DNA from: Candidatus Liberibacter africanus PTSAPSY | GTDB taxonomy: Bacteria > Pseudomonadota > Alphaproteobacteria > Rhizobiales > Rhizobiaceae | Length of the DNA: 64,000 bases | Direction of reading: 5' to 3' | Assembly: GCF_001021085.1 (NCBI RefSeq) | Contig: NZ_CP004021.1 | Span: 1,076,001-1,140,000 of the forward strand | The notes under the pieces: model-generated | Seen by the model: the letters and a program-made list of their open reading frames with translations, nothing else | Told to the model about the DNA's origin: nothing | Database searches by the model: none | Made by a program: the position numbers and the translations under genes | Shown: one piece after another, positions 27,008 through 36,469 of the stretch | Layout: the number at the start of each line of letters is the position of its first letter | Numbering within the stretch: position 1 is the stretch's first letter

Positions 27008-27901
27008 TTATTGAGATCTTACGAATTCTTCTTGTTTATATCCTTGAATATATAGCAAGGACTCAAGGTCACTGTGATCAATTCGTATTTTTGCTTTTTT
27101 TGCAAGAGATGGTTTAGCATGGAAAGCAACCCCATATCCTGCCACTTTAAGCATATCAAAATCATTTATACCATCGCCGACTGCGATGGTATCTTCAGGA
27201 TTAATTCGCAGCTTTTGTGTGGTTTCCAATAGAATCTTTGATTTTTTCACACTATCAAGCATTGGTTCTACAATTTCTCCTGTCAATATATTATCTTTTT
27301 CGATGAATTGATTTGCATAGTATCGATCAAAGCCAAGATTTTTAGCAATAATACGGGCAAATATTGTAAATCCACATGTAATCATAAGGGTAAAAGCACC
27401 ATGTTTTTTCATAGTATGGACTAGTTCATATCCTCCAGGATTATACGTGATTTTTTTTTCAATGAGAGAATCAATGATTTTTGTAGAAGTTCCTTTGAGT
27501 AGGGATACTCTTTCACGTAGTGAATGTTGAAAAGATATCTCGTCATTCATTGCACGAGAAGTAATATGAGCTATTTGCTCTTTTATTCCTATTGTATCTG
27601 CCAATTCATCAATGCATTCTTGTTCTATCATAGTAGAGTCCATATCAGAAACAAGAAGGCTTTTTCGTCTATTTTCGTGCTTATGTATAACAAGATCAAT
27701 AGGTTTTTCTGCAATAATGGAAAGTATCTTCTTTTTGTAATCATCAATCGCTTCTTCTGAAGGCAGGATGATATCGCATGCAATAGAATATGCAAGCCAG
27801 TAAAATGCAGAAGCATTGACTGTTTGTATTATTTGTTTCACAAGAGAACTACTCAGTATAGGATGAGAACGATGTGTGATAAGTGTAGCAATAAGAGCCA
27901 T
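27008..27901 (-). CDS. serB: Phosphoserine phosphatase
   Basis: Last step of serine synthesis. HAD-superfamily motifs are clear: VSDMDSTMIEQE (Asp86 nucleophile, Asp88), TCGFTIFA (motif II Thr), and VGDGINDFDML (motif IV acidic pair). An N-terminal domain of about 75 residues precedes the HAD core as in other SerB proteins. It is divergent from miaA, whose start lies only a few bases away. Confidence 0.95.
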   Translation of the reverse strand: MALIATLITHRSHPILSSSLVKQIIQTVNASAFYWLAYSIACDIILPSEEAIDDYKKKILSIIAEKPIDLVIHKHENRRKSLLVSDMDSTMIEQECIDELADTIGIKEQIAHITSRAMNDEISFQHSLRERVSLLKGTSTKIIDSLIEKKITYNPGGYELVHTMKKHGAFTLMITCGFTIFARIIAKNLGFDRYYANQFIEKDNILTGEIVEPMLDSVKKSKILLETTQKLRINPEDTIAVGDGINDFDMLKVAGYGVAFHAKPSLAKKAKIRIDHSDLESLLYIQGYKQEEFVRSQ

Positions 27902-27905
27902 AGTG

Positions 27906-28811
27906 ATGTTCCTTTCGACAAATAATAATGCTATTTTTATATTTGGTCAAACAGCTAGCGGTAAGTCGCTTTGTGCTTTGAAATTAGCACGTAAATTTAA
28001 TGGTGCGATTATTAACGCTGATAGCATGCAAGTATATGATACACTTAGTATTCTTACTTCTCGACCATCTTATCAGGACATGCAATCAGTTCCTCATTAT
28101 CTTTATGGTCATATTCCTGCTCAGGAAAGTTATTCTGTTGGAAAATGGTTAAGTAGTGCTGTTAAAACAATTACAGAAGTACGTAACAACCGTTTTTTAC
28201 CTATCATAATAGGCGGAACAGGTTTATATTTCCGTGCACTAATGGGTCAGATATCTACTATGCCTGAAATACCCAATGAAGTAAGACAAAATATACGTGA
28301 AAAAATAAAAAAATATGGCTCTCATGTGATCCATGATGAATTATCTCGTGTAGATCATCTTGCTGCACAACAAATTCATCCTTCTGATGCTCAAAGGATT
28401 GCACGTGCTCTTGAAATTAAAGTGTTTTCTGGACGATCTATCATAGAATTTTGGAAACAATCATCGAATCCTGTCATTCCCCTTGAATCAACATGTAAAA
28501 TCATCATTATTCCTGAGAAAGATGAGTTAAAAAATAGAATTTATCGACGCTTTAAAAAAATGTTGGATTCAGGTGCTATAGATGAAATATGTAGTCTAGT
28601 AAAAATGAATTTATCATTAGATTTACCAATAATGAAAGCAATAGGAGTACGTGAAATTATCGCGTTATTAAATGGTGAAATGAATTATGACCAAACATTA
28701 AACAAAGGTGTCGTTGCAACGAATCAATATGCCAAAAGACAAAAAACATGGATTTCGCATCAATTTAAAGAAGATTGGATTAGAATAAATTCTATAGAAG
28801 ACCTATTATAG
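27906..28811 (+). CDS. miaA: tRNA dimethylallyltransferase
   Basis: Adds a dimethylallyl group to A37 of tRNAs reading UNN codons. The P-loop GQTASGKS is at residues 14-21 from the chosen start, followed by NADSMQVYDTLSILTSRPS and IIIGGTGLYFRAL, all family hallmarks. The frame is open from 27876, but ATG 27906 gives the normal short N-terminus and avoids the divergent serB gene. Confidence 0.95.
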   Translation: MFLSTNNNAIFIFGQTASGKSLCALKLARKFNGAIINADSMQVYDTLSILTSRPSYQDMQSVPHYLYGHIPAQESYSVGKWLSSAVKTITEVRNNRFLPIIIGGTGLYFRALMGQISTMPEIPNEVRQNIREKIKKYGSHVIHDELSRVDHLAAQQIHPSDAQRIARALEIKVFSGRSIIEFWKQSSNPVIPLESTCKIIIIPEKDELKNRIYRRFKKMLDSGAIDEICSLVKMNLSLDLPIMKAIGVREIIALLNGEMNYDQTLNKGVVATNQYAKRQKTWISHQFKEDWIRINSIEDLL

Positions 28812-29083
28812 ATATATTATGAATGTTAATATTTCCATTTTATTAATCAAAAAAATATGTAATAAAAATTATAAGCATAACTTACAGAATTATTCTTCGG
28901 TCATTAAGAAGACGATTATAACGATTAAGATCGTTTTTTCAATGTATTATACATGTTATATTAACTGTAAATTACGTAAAAAGTAGAAAATTTTATATAA
29001 AAAAATTATAAAAGAATTTGCATTTCCTAATAAATATTTTCCTAGAACAAAACATGTTCTCAACTATTATAAAAATAGCTTTT

Positions 29084-29683
29084 ATGAAAAAATATTCGAA
29101 CAAAACTAAAATATTACGTTTCTTAAAATTTGGATTGATACTATTAGGTTATTTTATAACACTATTATTATTCAATATTATTTCATTTAACCACCAAAAC
29201 TTACGTCAAATCTCTTCTATTACGAACGCTTTGGAACAGAAAAAAGTAAAAACTTTGAAAATTTATGTAGTTTATACGGGAGTTAAGGCGGTTATTACTT
29301 TTAAGCGTGGTGACCAATACGATCAAGAAGGATTGTCACAATTAAATCGCTTGTTATATGATCGACATTCTAAAAAATCTACTAATCTGCAACCAGAGCT
29401 ATTTGATTTTTTATGGAATATACATAGCCATTTTAATGAATCACGATATATTTATATATTATCTGGATTTCGTGCAGAAGAAACTAATCAAATGTTGCGA
29501 AAGCGCAATATTAAAGTAGCGCGAAGAAGTCAGCATGTTTTAGGTAAAGCCGTTGATTTTTATATTCCAGGAGTTTCTGTAAAAGAGATCTATAAAGTAG
29601 CCGTACGTCTTCGACAAGGAGGGGTTGGTTATTATCCTCATTTTATTCATATAGATGTTGGAGCTGTGCGTTTTTGGCTATAA
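29084..29683 (+). CDS. DUF882 / peptidase M15-like murein hydrolase
   Basis: Membrane-anchored or exported protein of the DUF882 (YcbK/MepK-like, M15 fold) family that cleaves peptidoglycan cross-links. After an N-terminal helix (about FGLILLGYFITLLLFNIIS) the catalytic domain shows LSGFRAEETNQML, then RRSQHVLGKAVDFYIPGV with the His and Asp zinc ligands, and GGVGYYPHFIHIDVGAVRFW with the last His ligands. I place the start at Met 29084; the frame is open from 29018. Confidence 0.85.
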   Translation: MKKYSNKTKILRFLKFGLILLGYFITLLLFNIISFNHQNLRQISSITNALEQKKVKTLKIYVVYTGVKAVITFKRGDQYDQEGLSQLNRLLYDRHSKKSTNLQPELFDFLWNIHSHFNESRYIYILSGFRAEETNQMLRKRNIKVARRSQHVLGKAVDFYIPGVSVKEIYKVAVRLRQGGVGYYPHFIHIDVGAVRFWL

Positions 29684-30239
29684 TAACCTCATAGTATGTA
29701 AAAATAAATCTCCTAGTACGCTTACGTGTTTTCAAGAGATATTTTACTATATATTGAAAAATTAGTTGTTTTCTCCGCTTGATCGATGAGAAAATAGCTA
29801 GGGATTAGTGCTTATACTTTTTATTGAGCAAAGTGTGGAAAATAAATACATAGATTATTATTATCATCTTTTTCAGATAAAAAATCACCGCATGCACCGT
29901 GGATTTTGGTATAATATCATATAGAAAATAAGCGGAGAGGATTGATATGTGCAAAACCATAAAAGCTATAATGTCTTAATAGCTATCTCTATCTTCTCGT
30001 ATCTTATCTAGAAAGAATATTAGCTATTTTTCTTCTGATTATTTTTTACGTTCTTTTTCTTGTTTCCTCACTGTATTATTGATTACTTTATTTCTCGATT
30101 ACGATGATGTTTTACAAGAAGATACTACGGTGCTTATAATAATTAAATTATTTTATATTGTGATGTTTTCATATATCAATTGCCAATATATCAATTGCCA
30201 ATATATTAAATAAACTAACATTTTACACGCAATCTGCGA
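29684..30239. other. Left flank of the prophage remnant, no intact gene
   Basis: 556 bp between the DUF882 gene and the integrase relic. There are short hydrophobic open frames around 29950-30210 broken by stops in every frame (for example one reading SSDYFLRSFSCFLTVLLI), so a decayed small membrane gene is possible. A 15-bp tandem repeat (ATATATCAATTGCCA) occurs near 30172-30205. Nothing else can be supported. Confidence 0.4.
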
Positions 30240-30625
30240 TCATTCTAGCCGTTTTATAAGCAAGTTTTTTGCATTTACTTCTCTGTTATAGAGTTCATCC
30301 ATATCTGTTTTTGACCATCCGTAGATAGCTATAAGTTCGACTAGCATCTGCATTCGTTGATATTGTTGCTCGTGCTTTTCGTAGTCCATTAAGGCTCTAT
30401 ATTCATTGGGTAATCCTGCTCCTTTACATCTATCTCTAAACCAGTTGCCGAAAGAAGCTGAAGATGAGAAAGGTTTACCACGGGCAGTTGTTGAAAAGTA
30501 TCGTGCTTTTTGCCGACCACATCTAAGCATGTTTGTAAAGATTCAAAAATAGGAACATGAACCTTCATCAAAACTGTCTTGAAGTTCTCTTCTTTTTTTT
30601 CTGTAATGTCTCCTCTGTCTCAAAA
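30240..30625 (-). pseudogene. Tyrosine recombinase (phage integrase) remnant, frameshifted
   Basis: C-terminal half of a rhizobial-type phage integrase spread over three frames. In order: VLMKVHVPIFESLQT, then GKPFSSSASFGNWFRDRCKGAGLP, then in another frame NGLRKARATIS (the HGLRKA catalytic box with His changed to Asn), then IAIYGWSKTDMDELYNREVNAKN (the segment holding the catalytic Tyr). At least two frameshifts and the lost His make it inactive. It marks the left end of the prophage. Confidence 0.8.
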
Positions 30626-30707
30626 GAAAAATCTTTACAGTTACTACATAGTTTATTAACTCCACCGCCGCCATATGCACTTATTAAAATACGTTTAACT
30701 CTTTACT

Positions 30708-30738
30708 AAACCTCCGGTTTATAATATATAAAAGAGAT
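30708..30738 (+). promoter_or_regulatory. Putative repressor promoter with dyad operator
   Basis: A dyad AAACC-TCC-GGTTT (30708-30720) abuts TATAAT (30720-30725), about 13 nt before the ATG of the double-HTH gene. A near-identical dyad, AAACC-TTC-GGTTA, lies inside the gene at 30795-30807. This arrangement suggests autoregulation (inference). Confidence 0.5.
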
Positions 30739-31353
30739 ATGGAAAATAACGATAAAAATAAACTAAACTGGATAGGAATAGGACAGCGTTTTAGAAACCT
30801 TCGGTTAAACAAAGGACTGAATCAGCTTGAAATTATTGATAAAGCTAAAGCTTTTAATGGTAGTATATCTATGTTTGAAAAAGGTATACAGCCTGCTAGT
30901 ACCCACTACGCATTATTTCTGCGTAATGAATTTGGGGCGTCTTTTGATTGGTTGTATGATGGGTCTGAAGCTAAGATAAAAAGTTCAGATAGAGAGAAAA
31001 AACGCTCGTTAAACCCTATAGAAATAGGTAAGAGACTTAGGAAATTCCGTAAAGACGAAGGACTAACCTTAAAGGAATTTGGGGAGTGGACTGGGCTTCC
31101 TATCTCAACCATTAGTACTTACGAAATAGGCCGGTCAGCTCCTGAAATCAAAACCGCCCTTAAGATCAAGAGGGCGTTGAATAAGCCACTGGATTGGCTG
31201 TATTTCGAAGATGAAGAAATCATACCCAACAGTAGAAAGAAAGGTAGAAGATTGCCAACTAAACTCAACTTAAATCAAATCAATCGTCGGTATCTTCAAG
31301 GGAAAAGCAAAGAAAGGTATAAGTGTTGGAGACAATTATTTACAACTTTTTAG
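30739..31353 (+). CDS. Phage-type repressor with two XRE helix-turn-helix domains
   Basis: A 204-residue protein made of two similar HTH_3/XRE domains: residues about 11-70 (IGQRFRNLRLNKGLNQLE ... FGASFDWLYDG) and about 92-152 (IGKRLRKFRKDEGLTLKE ... LNKPLDWLYFED). Both end in the same DWLY motif, so the gene arose by internal duplication. A short basic tail follows (RKKGRRLPTK). It is divergent from the integrase relic, the standard place for a prophage repressor, and carries a dyad just upstream. It is one of the few intact genes in this zone. Confidence 0.85.
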   Translation: MENNDKNKLNWIGIGQRFRNLRLNKGLNQLEIIDKAKAFNGSISMFEKGIQPASTHYALFLRNEFGASFDWLYDGSEAKIKSSDREKKRSLNPIEIGKRLRKFRKDEGLTLKEFGEWTGLPISTISTYEIGRSAPEIKTALKIKRALNKPLDWLYFEDEEIIPNSRKKGRRLPTKLNLNQINRRYLQGKSKERYKCWRQLFTTF

Positions 31354-32273
31354 ATAAGTTGCTCACAATTATTTACTACTATTTGGGGGAAATGTTAAGA
31401 GATTTGTTTATCTCATTACTTATGCTATCTATATATCTAATATGTTATCTACTATCTTTTGCAAGAATTAAAGGAGATTTTAAATTTATTTGGAAAGCGA
31501 TTAAGTTATGCTCCTCTTCTGGTAAATATTGTTTGCCATATCTTTTAATATTTTTGGTGCTTAACTTACTATGTTTTTGTTATTTTCCTAGAATTGTGGT
31601 TTTCTTATGGGCAGAGGTATTAATAATCTGTATTTGTTTAATTGCACCAGCGGTTAACGAGGCCTTAAAAAAGAAAGAACTTGAGCATGAAGAGGCCTTA
31701 AAAAAGAAAGATCTCTAAGATAAAAAAAATAAAGCTTCAGAGTTACAGCGTAAGAATTATCACTTAAAACAATTCATTGATCAGATAATCGATTCTCTTG
31801 ACTGTTTAGACCGACCGCATCTATTCGAGATCAATGGAGATTTTTCTCATTTAAAGAAATGTGATCCTCATTTATATTGCTATAAACGCGTTTACTCCCG
31901 TGAGGTTCCTGATTTTATCTATGATGTATTAGGCATTCCGGAGGATAAGAGGGAAGGTAAAATTGAATATTGTACACAGATCGGTCCTATACCCGGGAAA
32001 AGACATATGTCAAGCATTTATGTGACATCTAAAAAATATAGACCATCGGAAGAAGAGGTTAAGAAGGCAGCGCCTGCATTAATAGAAAGGATTGAGGGTA
32101 TCTTAAATCTTTATGCAAAATTACCGTTACCGTATTATATAAAAAATCACAAAGATGATAGTTACAACAAGCATATACAAAGGCTTCTTTATCTTATGAA
32201 CGAGGAGAAATTCGACGAGATGATAGAAGAAAGAGAATGCTACAATGAAAAGTTACGAAGTAAAATAACATGA
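31323..32273 (+). pseudogene. Membrane/coiled-coil protein interrupted by one in-frame TAA
   Basis: One frame runs from GTG 31323 (or ATG 31392, after GGGGGA) to 32273, with a single TAA at 31716-31718. Before the stop are two or three membrane helices (about residues 24-50, 66-85, 92-118) and a charged coil (KKKELEHEEALKKKDL). After it are 184 more codons of soluble sequence (DKKNKASELQRKN ... EVPDFIYDVLGIPED) with an alternative ATG at 32007. A one-base change (GAA, AAA or CAA to TAA) explains the break. I do not recognise the family. It overlaps the repressor gene end by 31 nt. Confidence 0.65.
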
Positions 32274-32482
32274 TGAATTGTCGAAACGACACTGCATCGT
32301 GATCAAAAATAATTGTGAGGAGCTTGCGAAACGCCTTCTCCTATTTAAACTACTTGAAGAATTGGAATGAATCATAAGCTTTTTAGGGGCTTTTGTAAGC
32401 TTGGGGGGCCTCTTAAGAAGTTGTTTTGCTATTGAAACTCTTTTTTAACTTTGTTCTTAAACTGTCTAAGCTGTCTAAGCTC

Positions 32483-33044
32483 TTACAGCAGTATAAGCTT
32501 ATAAATCAACAGAAATGGTTCTCTATTTAGTTTTAGAGTCTTTGGCTTAATTACCTTATGAGCTTTAGGAGTGAGCTCTGACGATGCTAAAATACGGTCT
32601 ATATCGGCATCCATTTTAGCTTCGTAAGCTCTGAGGCCTATGGTGACAGATTTGCTCTCTATCTGTGTTACACACCATACTTCGAGCGTCCTACACGCTC
32701 TAGATACCACACTTGACTCTATGCTCTCTGTCTCTCTTATCACTGTAGTATTCCGGATGCTTGAGCTCTTCTTCTGGTGGAGGCGTATCAACCTCAGTGA
32801 TTAAAGACTTGGCTATTCTATCATGTTGTTTCTCAATAGCTATATCCAATCGCTCTCGGAGCTCTGGATTGCTGTCTAATGCACGACGAAAACCGTAATC
32901 TGTTGGCCTTCCTGCATCATCCATAACATCGATAAGCATTCTGCCTTTTGAAACTTCGCTGATTATGAGCTCCATAGCTTCTTTAGTAGGAGCTCTGGCT
33001 GGGTCTCTTGGCTTATAAGGTTTTATAGATTTCTTATCTTTCAA
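32483..33044 (-). pseudogene. Terminase-small-subunit-like gene, frameshifted
   Basis: Two overlapping minus-strand frames belong together. The first (from 33044) begins MKDKKSIKPYKPRDPARAPT and continues with EAMELIISEVSKGRMLIDVM and GRPTDYGFRRALDSNPELRERL, a DNA-binding opening like that of phage terminase small subunits (terminase_2/HTH type). The second frame (to 32483) continues with CRTLEVWCVTQIESKSVTIG. The frameshift lies near 32710-32760. A diverged relative lies in the opposite orientation at 34.7-35.2 kb. Assignment to terminase rests on the pattern only. Confidence 0.5.
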
Positions 33045-33295
33045 AGTTAAAGAGTCCTAAATAATTGAATTACGGTAATATTATAGCATTAAATGGCGGT
33101 AAATGCAAGAGAAAATCGCGCGGAAGTTGAAAAGTTTTGGGAGTTGAAGAAGCTTTTAACTCCCGTGGGCCGATCAGGAGCAGGAGAAGCCATGGAAACC
33201 TAGCAGATGACATCTTGGGCCGGACTTCTTAAGCTCCTTAAGCTAAGAGGTGGGTTTTCTTTAGCTTGAAAAAGTTTAAAACCCTGAAATTACTA

Positions 33296-33586
33296 TTGTG
33301 CCTAGATTGTGCCTAGCTCCTTAATGATATAAATAACCTATTATCATTAACTTAATCTATTGTGCCTATTGTGCCTTATTTTTAGAGTGGTACGCACGTA
33401 TACTATACTCATAATATTATATTCCTATCATGTATAGGGCTATATTCCTACGAGTATATATATATACAGGGAGCTGTAGGAGTGAGTAAAATTAGGCACA
33501 ATACTGAATAAATCTACAAGTATATGATTATAGGGATTATTTCTCTCTAGAAATTAAGGCACAGATTGGGCACAAGTTAGGCACAA
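33296..33586. repeat. Mirror-image cluster of TTGTGCCTA repeats
   Basis: TTGTGCCTA or a one-base variant occurs at 33296, 33308, 33360 and 33369 in forward orientation. The reverse form TAGGCACAA or close variants occurs at 33493, about 33556, about 33569 and 33578. Forward copies are all left and reverse copies all right of an AT-rich centre containing TATATATATATA (about 33456-33468). No protein frame spans the region. It resembles an iteron-type origin or a multi-site operator. Confidence 0.7.
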
Positions 33587-33669
33587 TAGCTCCTGAAGCT
33601 CCAAATCCCAAGCTTTTCCTGCTTTAAAAGATACAAAAATACCCGCATCCAGATTTTGGAGCGGGCTAA

Positions 33670-34185
33670 TCAACAGGTCCAGATTTGGAGTGGTTTAATG
33701 GATCTTGCCATCGGTTGTTCGTTTAAGAGCCTCCTAGTATAAAGCAAAATATTGTTTTCAATTTTTAATCTAGATATGTAGTTATCTTGATTTACTATTA
33801 ATTTGTCCGTTTTAAAGCTTAACTGTCTTGCCACAGATTTTATCTGTTTTATATCTTCTTGGCATTCAAGTTCTTTCTGCTTCAAAGCTTCTGCATACTC
33901 GAGCTCTTTCTGCTTTAAAGCTTCTTTAAGCTCATGACATATCCTAGTTATTGCTTTTGCCTGCTCGGCCTATTTCCTCCGTAAAGCTTCTTCAAGTTCA
34001 AGAACTCTCCGTCTCAAAGGCCCTTTAGCTTGGTGTGCCTCATATATCATCCTGAACCGTATTTTCTCTGTATCTTCCCATTTCTTTTTAGCTTCTTCAT
34101 GCTCTAGATCTTTCTTTGTACGGTCGTAATCACTCACTAATGTAGCTAAAAAAACATAGCCTAGGAGTGGTTCATGGTGGTTCAT
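33670..34185 (-). pseudogene. Coiled-coil phage gene interrupted by one in-frame TAG
   Basis: From ATG 34185 the frame reads MNHHEPLLGYVFLATLVSDY, then a long charged coil (KKDLEHEEAKKKWED, ELEEALRRK), a TAG at 33970-33972, then a continuation in the same frame (AEQAKAITRICHELKEALKQ, two KQKELE units, DIKQIKSVARQL) to 33670. The whole would be about 171 residues. The heptad-like E/K/L spacing indicates a coiled coil. Its start codon region overlaps the GGTTCA repeat cluster. Function unknown. Confidence 0.55.
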
Positions 34186-34483
34186 TAATGGTGAACAGAT
34201 TTAAAAAAGCTAATAATACCCTAAAATCATATACATTATAACCCATGTCATGGGTGGTTCATATGGTGCACTGTTTTTTAAAAAGTTCATATATACACGT
34301 GATATACAGGTGAGATTTTATATACGTGGATTTTTATGTTTTTTACTACTTTTTCGCGCGTAAGGGTTTTTAAAAAGTAATGAACCAGTGAACCACCTAC
34401 GAATAATATCTATAAACATATGAATCTATGTAGATTTTAGGTTTTTAGAAATATTTAACCATTAATGAACTAGCGTGAACCAC
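34167..34483. repeat. Mirror-image cluster of GTGGTTCAT repeats
   Basis: GTGGTTCAT occurs at 34167, 34177 and 34254 in forward orientation, and its reverse form ATGAACCA/GTGAACCAC at 34380, 34389, 34464 (variant) and 34475. As in the cluster 0.9 kb to the left, orientation flips at an AT-rich centre (about 34290-34370). The left copies overlap the beginning of the coiled-coil gene. The motif differs from that of the first cluster but the design is the same. Confidence 0.65.
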
Positions 34484-34715
34484 CCTAGCTTTAATCTTGA
34501 CCAAGATCGGCTCCTCATGATAAAAATTGGCTGATTATCCGCCTAAAGGATCCTTAATCTCCTGTCTTTTTTCGTTCTTTCGCATGCGTGAATTAAGGTT
34601 ACTTTTTCCTGGTTTTTAGATTATAATACTGCCTTAATTCAATTATTTAAGACTCTATGATCTTGAAAAAGATCTTTAAAGCTTTATAAGCCACGTAATC
34701 CTGATAGAAATCCTA

Positions 34716-35180
34716 TTTTTAGAGGCTATTGAGCTTATAATTAGTGAATTTTTGAAGGGCAGGATGCTGAGAAAAGTGCTAAAAAACCCTGGAAGGCCGA
34801 CGGTATATGCTTTTCGTCTGATGATGGATAGTAATCCTAAGATTAGGGGGCGATTGAAAGCAGCAAAAGAGTAACAGCATAGAAATCCTACTTTAGAAGC
34901 TATGGAGCTTATAATTAGTGAATTTTTGAAGGGCATAATGCTGAGCAAAGTGCTAAAAGAACCTGAAAGGCCGACGGTATATGCTTTTCGTCTGATGATG
35001 GATAGTAATCCTAAGATTAGGGAGCGATTGGAAGCAGCAAAAGAGTAACAGCTAGATGATATAGCTGAAGCTTTAGCAACTGAACTTGACAAAAGCCCTT
35101 CAGAAGAAGAGCTTAAGAACCCGCGCTGCTATAGTAGCAGGAGAGACAGAGATCACAAATCAAAAATCTGGTACTTTATG
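34716..35180 (+). pseudogene. Second terminase-small-subunit-like relic with internal tandem duplication
   Basis: Plus-strand text encodes ELIISEFLKGRMLRKVLKNP, GRPTVYAFRLMMDSNPKIRG and AAKE, then TAA, then a second ~165-bp copy of the same segment ending in the same TAA, then QLDDIAEALATELDKSPSEE and DRDHKSK. It parallels the minus-strand gene at 33044 (EAMELIISEVSKGRML...). The shared stop replaces a Lys codon of that relative (EKQHDRIA versus E*QLDDIA). Downstream, RILASS and LNRQPFLTI fragments also match the other copy but in shifted frames. Confidence 0.6.
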
Positions 35181-35926
35181 CTAAATACGGGGATGTGACG
35201 CAGATAGAGAGCAAATCTATTAGCATAAACATTCGACTGTGAACGCTCGTGTAAACGTATTTTAGCCTCGTCAGCTCCTAGTTATAAATCTACTAAGGAG
35301 AATTTAAGTCAAAGAAAATAAAACTAAATAGACAGCCATTTCTGACGATTTCTAATTTATAGGCTCTACTGTTTCAGGAACTTAGGAGCTTTACTGCTTC
35401 AGGAGCTCAGTAGGCTCACAAATCTCAAGAAAAAAATTGAAAAAAGGGTTTCTAATGCAAACCAATTTCGTAAGAGGGGGATACCCTACAAACTTACGGA
35501 GCTTAGGGAGAAACGCTATACGTCACCGATTTGTGATTTTTTATTTTTTTGAATAATCACTCACAAGTGCGCGTGACTAAATATTTGATTCTACTATTTT
35601 TTTACTTTTTAAAATTGACAAAACACAGAAATTCAACTATAGATAGAACCAAGCTAATCTTATCTTAGATTGTTATATCCAAATGCGGGTTATCTAAAAG
35701 CTCTTCTGCAGTTGGGTAATAGTTAAATAGTTACCATTATTTGGAGATAGAACAAGATAAATTAGATCGGATAAAGATTTAATAAAAAACGTTCTTCATC
35801 CAAAATTCAAGTTTAATTCTCTCGCCTTTACGAAATTTATATTTTAATGGGGGCAAAAAGGGAACAGTTCTACAGAACCACAAAGAACCGCGCCCTTGGC
35901 AAGACAAGCAAATTGCTCAGTACTAT
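35181..35926. other. Decayed phage DNA without an intact gene
   Basis: The first ~180 bp are the decayed 3' part of the second terminase-like relic. A start-less open frame at 35346-35552 would encode a basic stretch (NQFRKRGIPYKLTELREKRY). On the minus strand fragments such as YPTAEELLDNPHLDI appear near 35670-35730. None has a start and ribosome site, so I list the stretch as remnant DNA. Confidence 0.4.
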
Positions 35927-36133
35927 TTGAAACTAAAAACGAAAGAGATAGAGCATGAAAGGGACAAAGATATTCAAGATGACTGTCGACTGAAAGCGGA
36001 GCTTGATTCTAACTACGATGCAACCATTAGAAAAGTGGCTAAACTCGCACTAACTTTGAACTGGGCGTGGATGAGTTTTGTATCAGGGGATAAGATTAAA
36101 TCGTTAGATAAGCTAGCTTTTTTCGTTTTGTAG
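35927..36133 (+). pseudogene. Fragment of a charged helical phage protein
   Basis: A 68-codon frame (KLKTKEIEHERDKDIQDDCR ... KVAKLALTLNWAWMSFVSGD) that is open further upstream without a clear start (EPRPWQDKQIAQYY precedes it in frame). The KEIEHERDKD segment resembles the charged coils of other genes in this zone. It is followed by stops in frame. Probably part of a larger lost gene. Confidence 0.35.
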
Positions 36134-36270
36134 GGGTCAGCGTTTACCCACAGAAAAATCGTCGAAGAATGAAACAGAAACAAGGAATAATGAGCGTTTA
36201 AAAAGATTACAAAGAAATAGAGATTTTTTGAAGAAACTAGGAAGGGGAGATCCTGACGTTTTAAAAACAA

Positions 36271-36363
36271 ATGGGTGATATTACAACTGCCTATACTAAT
36301 CGGTTCAGAGATGTAGAGGATTATCTCTCTGCTGCAAAATATCCGGTTCCCGAGATGCGATAA
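36271..36363 (+). pseudogene. Short ORF fragment upstream of the holin-like gene
   Basis: ATG 36271 opens a 30-codon frame (MGDITTAYTNRFRDVEDYLS...) that stops at 36361-36363 and is followed by about 100 bp of frame-broken sequence. It looks like the start of a lost phage gene directly upstream of the holin-like gene. Family unknown. Confidence 0.3.
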
Positions 36364-36469
36364 CCGTTATGCTGGGCTTGTTTTCGTTTGTCAAAAATAT
36401 TGGTGTGATTTCTGCGAAATTAGCAGTGATTTCATATTGTTTTCAAGATATCAAAAAGTGGATTAAATT

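Noticed and set aside
33290..34490. CRISPR array
   Set aside because: Repeat units are only 9 bp, change orientation and have irregular spacing; no cas genes are in the window.
34676..35092. A 138-codon minus-strand ORF with internal repeats
   Set aside because: It is the shadow of the tandemly duplicated plus-strand terminase-like relic; plus-strand codons align with the 33.0-kb homologue.
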